Shown here in pieces: positions 61,731 through 64,000 of a stretch of DNA of 64,000 nucleotides; position 1 is the first letter of the stretch, and each line of letters starts with the position of its first letter. A model generated the notes under the pieces. It searched no databases, had not been told where the DNA came from, and worked only from the letters and a program-made list of their open reading frames with translations. Both the position numbers and the translations under genes were made by a program. Origin of the DNA: Saccharomycopsis crataegensis (Eukaryota > Ascomycota > Saccharomycetes > Ascoideales > Saccharomycopsidaceae); NCBI RefSeq assembly GCF_037102585.1, contig NW_027043829.1, positions 744,001-808,000 on the forward strand, written 5' to 3'.

Positions 61731-61897
61731 TGAAAAAGAAAAAAAAAGAAAAAAAAAACATGTAGAAAGGAAATGAAATTGGAAACGGAGAGGGAAAAAA
61801 ACGAATATTAATCAATAACCGACAAGGAAATGACTTCTTGGGATTTATTGTCAAGCGGGATATATAATTATTTTATTGTCTCCATTCATTGCTGTCA

Positions 61898-64000
61898 TTA
61901 GAACTTGTTATAATAATGTTGGAACCTTGCCAAAAATTCATCAGCATCATCCACCTCGATAAACATACTATCACCCACAGTCAAGGCTCGTAAATCCGCA
62001 AATCCAAAATGATAAAACTTAAGTACCAACAACATAAAACAATAACATACTTTGTAACTATTATTCAACACCAAGAAATCAAACACATTAATCATTAACT
62101 CCGGATCAATCTTCATGAAAATCTTATACAAGTTCCTGGTGTTAATTAATGGCATCTCATCCTTGAAATGCTTACCCAAATATTTCTTCATGGTATAATT
62201 AGATTCAAGATTCGAATTGAATTTCGTTTTGAAAACATCATTCATCACATTGACATTAACCAATGACAAGATCCTGAATACCTCAGCAGGTGTAAAGTAT
62301 AACAAGAATAAGGCTATCAAAACCTCATCCCCGTAATTCAACCCATTCTTGGAAATTTTTTGAATAAGCAACATTTTCTTCAATATACTGTTCAACTTTT
62401 GACCGGTCTGAAATAGTTCTAGTCTAGGGAAAAGTGATTCAATTATTAAATCGATTTCTGGCTCTAAGTAGTCGGTATTGATTGTGGACAATTTTTCTGA
62501 CAAATCGTCGTACGTCTCTGTTGTCACCAATGACCCATCGCCACCATCATCGGTATTATCGTTGGTATCATTATGCTTGCTGTCATAGTAGCTCAAAACA
62601 TCGTTCCAAACCTTGTACCTCAAATCATTCGGGATATTAGTTTTCCAGCATAAATGCCTCATCGAATAAATCACCGGTTTATGAATCTCTTTATGCTTTA
62701 CCGTTAGTTCAAACCATTTTTGGTTATTAATCAATGAATTTTTGAGCCTCTGAAAGTTTCGCTCCTTTTTATCTATCTCCTTCTTACTGTAAGATTCGAA
62801 CGCTTCTGAAATTTGTTGCTGATGTTTTGAATCTTCGTGAGCAGATTTTGGTGGCAACCACATTGGTCTAGTAGATGATAAAATATCAATTTTTTCAGGC
62901 GACATTAGTCTTAATTCATCAATAGTATGACTTAAAGCTGGAGCTTGAGATGCTGAAGAAGCAACGTCTGCGTGTGATTGCGAGCTATTCTGACTGGAAT
63001 CAAGTGATACTGAAGATCTTGGAGATAATGAATGGATCGATGATTGACTTTCGATCTGAGACATGATATATGACGGCAATTTTGTATGATTTTCTTCTCT
63101 TTTGGCCAACTCACTAGCAATATAGTTATCAGAAACATCGGTATAAAACCTTGACAAATCATTAGCAAACGTTTGGTCGTTCATTGTGTTGTTATGAACA
63201 TTGTTCACAAGAGGAGAAATTGGAATTGAGGTTTGTGAGGCATTAATGATTTTTTGTCTGGATTGCTTCGAGTTAGGATTTGTTGAAAATAATGTAGCAG
63301 TAGATCCCGAAGCATAAGGAATATTGAAAAAGATTGAGCTAGAAGCGCTATCTTCCAAATCAATGACTTCATCCTCAGTGTTGATATTAGATAATTCTTC
63401 TCTAAATGCCGACAAATTCTTTTTAGATAATTGTCTTCTTAATTTAAATTTTTGGCTTGGGCTAACGATTGTAGTACCATCAGAAGATATCAAAGGACTA
63501 CCATGAGCTGAGACAACACTATCAAGTGTCAAAGAGGAACCATTATATACTGTGGACAATCCCAACCCAATGGCATTTTGTTTTGAACTTCCTAAGGATG
63601 GAGAAAGCGGATGCGAACGACGGTCATTATTCAAAGCTGGCATTGAAGCGACCCTATTCAACGATTTCCTTCTCATCATTCCGTCACTCCGTCTCTTAGG
63701 AACGTGAATGGTAGAAGAACTAGCATTGTAAAGAGTATTTTGTTTTGTTGTGTCATCAAAGTTAGATTCAAGTCTTGGAGAACTTGGGGTATTTGTGGAA
63801 GTTGCGTCAGGATTAGAGTAACTCAATTCTAAAACCGTATTATTTGAATTGATTGTGTTTAAGCTGATCGTTGAATTTTCAATGCCTTCTTGGCTAGCAT
63901 TCCCAAGATTAATTGTATTGTCAGTGAAATCAGACGGTGTTCTTTTATGGCTAGCATCATTGTTATTGTCAAATTCATAATCCTCAGATGTACTTAAGTT
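61898..64000 (-). CDS. SBE2/SBE22- or TBC-like protein, 5' end beyond right edge
   Basis: The frame is open from base 64000 to the stop at 61898 (700 codons) with no start needed in the window; the first codons seen are Asn-Leu-Ser-Thr-Ser-Glu. The left part is Ser/Asn-rich and disordered. Near the middle is RPMWLPPKSAHEDSKHQQQI, a motif placed before TBC-type domains in fungal proteins and in Sbe2/Sbe22. The C-terminal about 230 residues are helical (VWNDVLSYY, GDEVLIALFLLYFTPAEVF, MKIDPELMINVFDFLV), resembling a divergent Rab-GAP fold. Sbe2/Sbe22 act in Golgi-to-bud transport for wall growth. The family call rests on recalled motifs. A key catalytic Arg/Gln pair is not obvious, so it may not be an active GAP. 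Confidence 0.6.
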   Translation of the reverse strand, partial: NLSTSEDYEFDNNNDASHKRTPSDFTDNTINLGNASQEGIENSTISLNTINSNNTVLELSYSNPDATSTNTPSSPRLESNFDDTTKQNTLYNASSSTIHVPKRRSDGMMRRKSLNRVASMPALNNDRRSHPLSPSLGSSKQNAIGLGLSTVYNGSSLTLDSVVSAHGSPLISSDGTTIVSPSQKFKLRRQLSKKNLSAFREELSNINTEDEVIDLEDSASSSIFFNIPYASGSTATLFSTNPNSKQSRQKIINASQTSIPISPLVNNVHNNTMNDQTFANDLSRFYTDVSDNYIASELAKREENHTKLPSYIMSQIESQSSIHSLSPRSSVSLDSSQNSSQSHADVASSASQAPALSHTIDELRLMSPEKIDILSSTRPMWLPPKSAHEDSKHQQQISEAFESYSKKEIDKKERNFQRLKNSLINNQKWFELTVKHKEIHKPVIYSMRHLCWKTNIPNDLRYKVWNDVLSYYDSKHNDTNDNTDDGGDGSLVTTETYDDLSEKLSTINTDYLEPEIDLIIESLFPRLELFQTGQKLNSILKKMLLIQKISKNGLNYGDEVLIALFLLYFTPAEVFRILSLVNVNVMNDVFKTKFNSNLESNYTMKKYLGKHFKDEMPLINTRNLYKIFMKIDPELMINVFDFLVLNNSYKVCYCFMLLVLKFYHFGFADLRALTVGDSMFIEVDDADEFLARFQHYYNKF

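Larger units (their letters stand above)
58197..61897. other. 3.7 kb gene desert upstream of the GATA-factor gene
   Basis: No convincing gene. It holds poly-A/T blocks (58425-58460, 61541-61585, 61735-61760), a TA microsatellite (59398-59417), GTGAAAA heptamers (61703-61730) and a GC-richer island (60733-60966). Long upstream DNA of this kind is common at yeast developmental regulators. Several ATG frames of 60-80 codons have no protein-like features. Confidence 0.5.

Noticed and set aside
53664-61897. Possible solo LTRs or transposon remains in the desert
   Set aside because: No TG...CA termini with flanking duplications, no integrase, transposase or reverse-transcriptase motifs in any frame.

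Overview
The window is 64 kb of nuclear chromosome from a budding yeast, most likely of the CUG-Ser1 clade (Candida, Lodderomyces, Debaryomyces and relatives). It is AT-rich. Genes are mostly intronless, and the few introns carry GTATGT-type donors and TACTAAC-type branch points. In-frame CTG codons are absent from highly expressed genes such as NOG1 and DIM1. Two CTG codons lie in a Ser/Thr-rich cell-wall protein, where serine makes better sense than leucine. A complex I subunit (NDUFB7/NB8M type) is present; Saccharomycetaceae have lost complex I. The exact species cannot be named from the sequence alone.

Layout. 0-8 kb: a truncated secreted wall protein, RPS25, a 1.7 kb gap, the ribosome-biogenesis GTPase NOG1, a four-exon FKBP12 (FPR1) and a 47-residue one-intron membrane microprotein. 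8-20 kb: DIM1, KEL3, EAF7, COQ10 (one intron), MDM12, MCM6, an unrecognised 240-aa protein and COX23. 20-32 kb: an AMSH-type JAMM deubiquitinase (one intron) head-to-head with a protein carrying poly-Ala and a fungal ubiquitin-like (ULD) domain, a GPI-type GH18 chitinase, a GRX8-like glutaredoxin, HCS1 and SNA4/SNA3. 32-41 kb: an F-box protein with about 24 SDS22-like leucine-rich repeats, AFG1, a divergent pair of small secreted proteins of unknown function, COX17 and HUT1. 41-53.7 kb: a 2325-aa highly acidic, repeat-rich protein head-to-head with TRS130, then NDUFB7 (one intron). 53.7-62 kb: a gene desert holding only a GATA-type zinc-finger gene. 62-64 kb: the 3' part of an SBE2/SBE22- or TBC-like gene that runs off the right edge.

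Themes. Mitochondrial biogenesis is well represented (AFG1, COQ10, MDM12, and three twin-CX9C proteins: COX17, COX23, NDUFB7). NOG1 and DIM1 carry PAC/RRPE-type promoter motifs expected of ribosome-biogenesis genes, and MCM6 carries a pair of MluI cell-cycle boxes. No transposon, retroelement, CRISPR array, rRNA or convincing tRNA was found. The least explained loci are the divergent secreted pair (37.0-38.5 kb), the giant acidic protein with a pure 42-unit TTC repeat, the LRR F-box protein, the 47-aa microprotein, and the GATA-factor desert with its flanking coding-like remnants.
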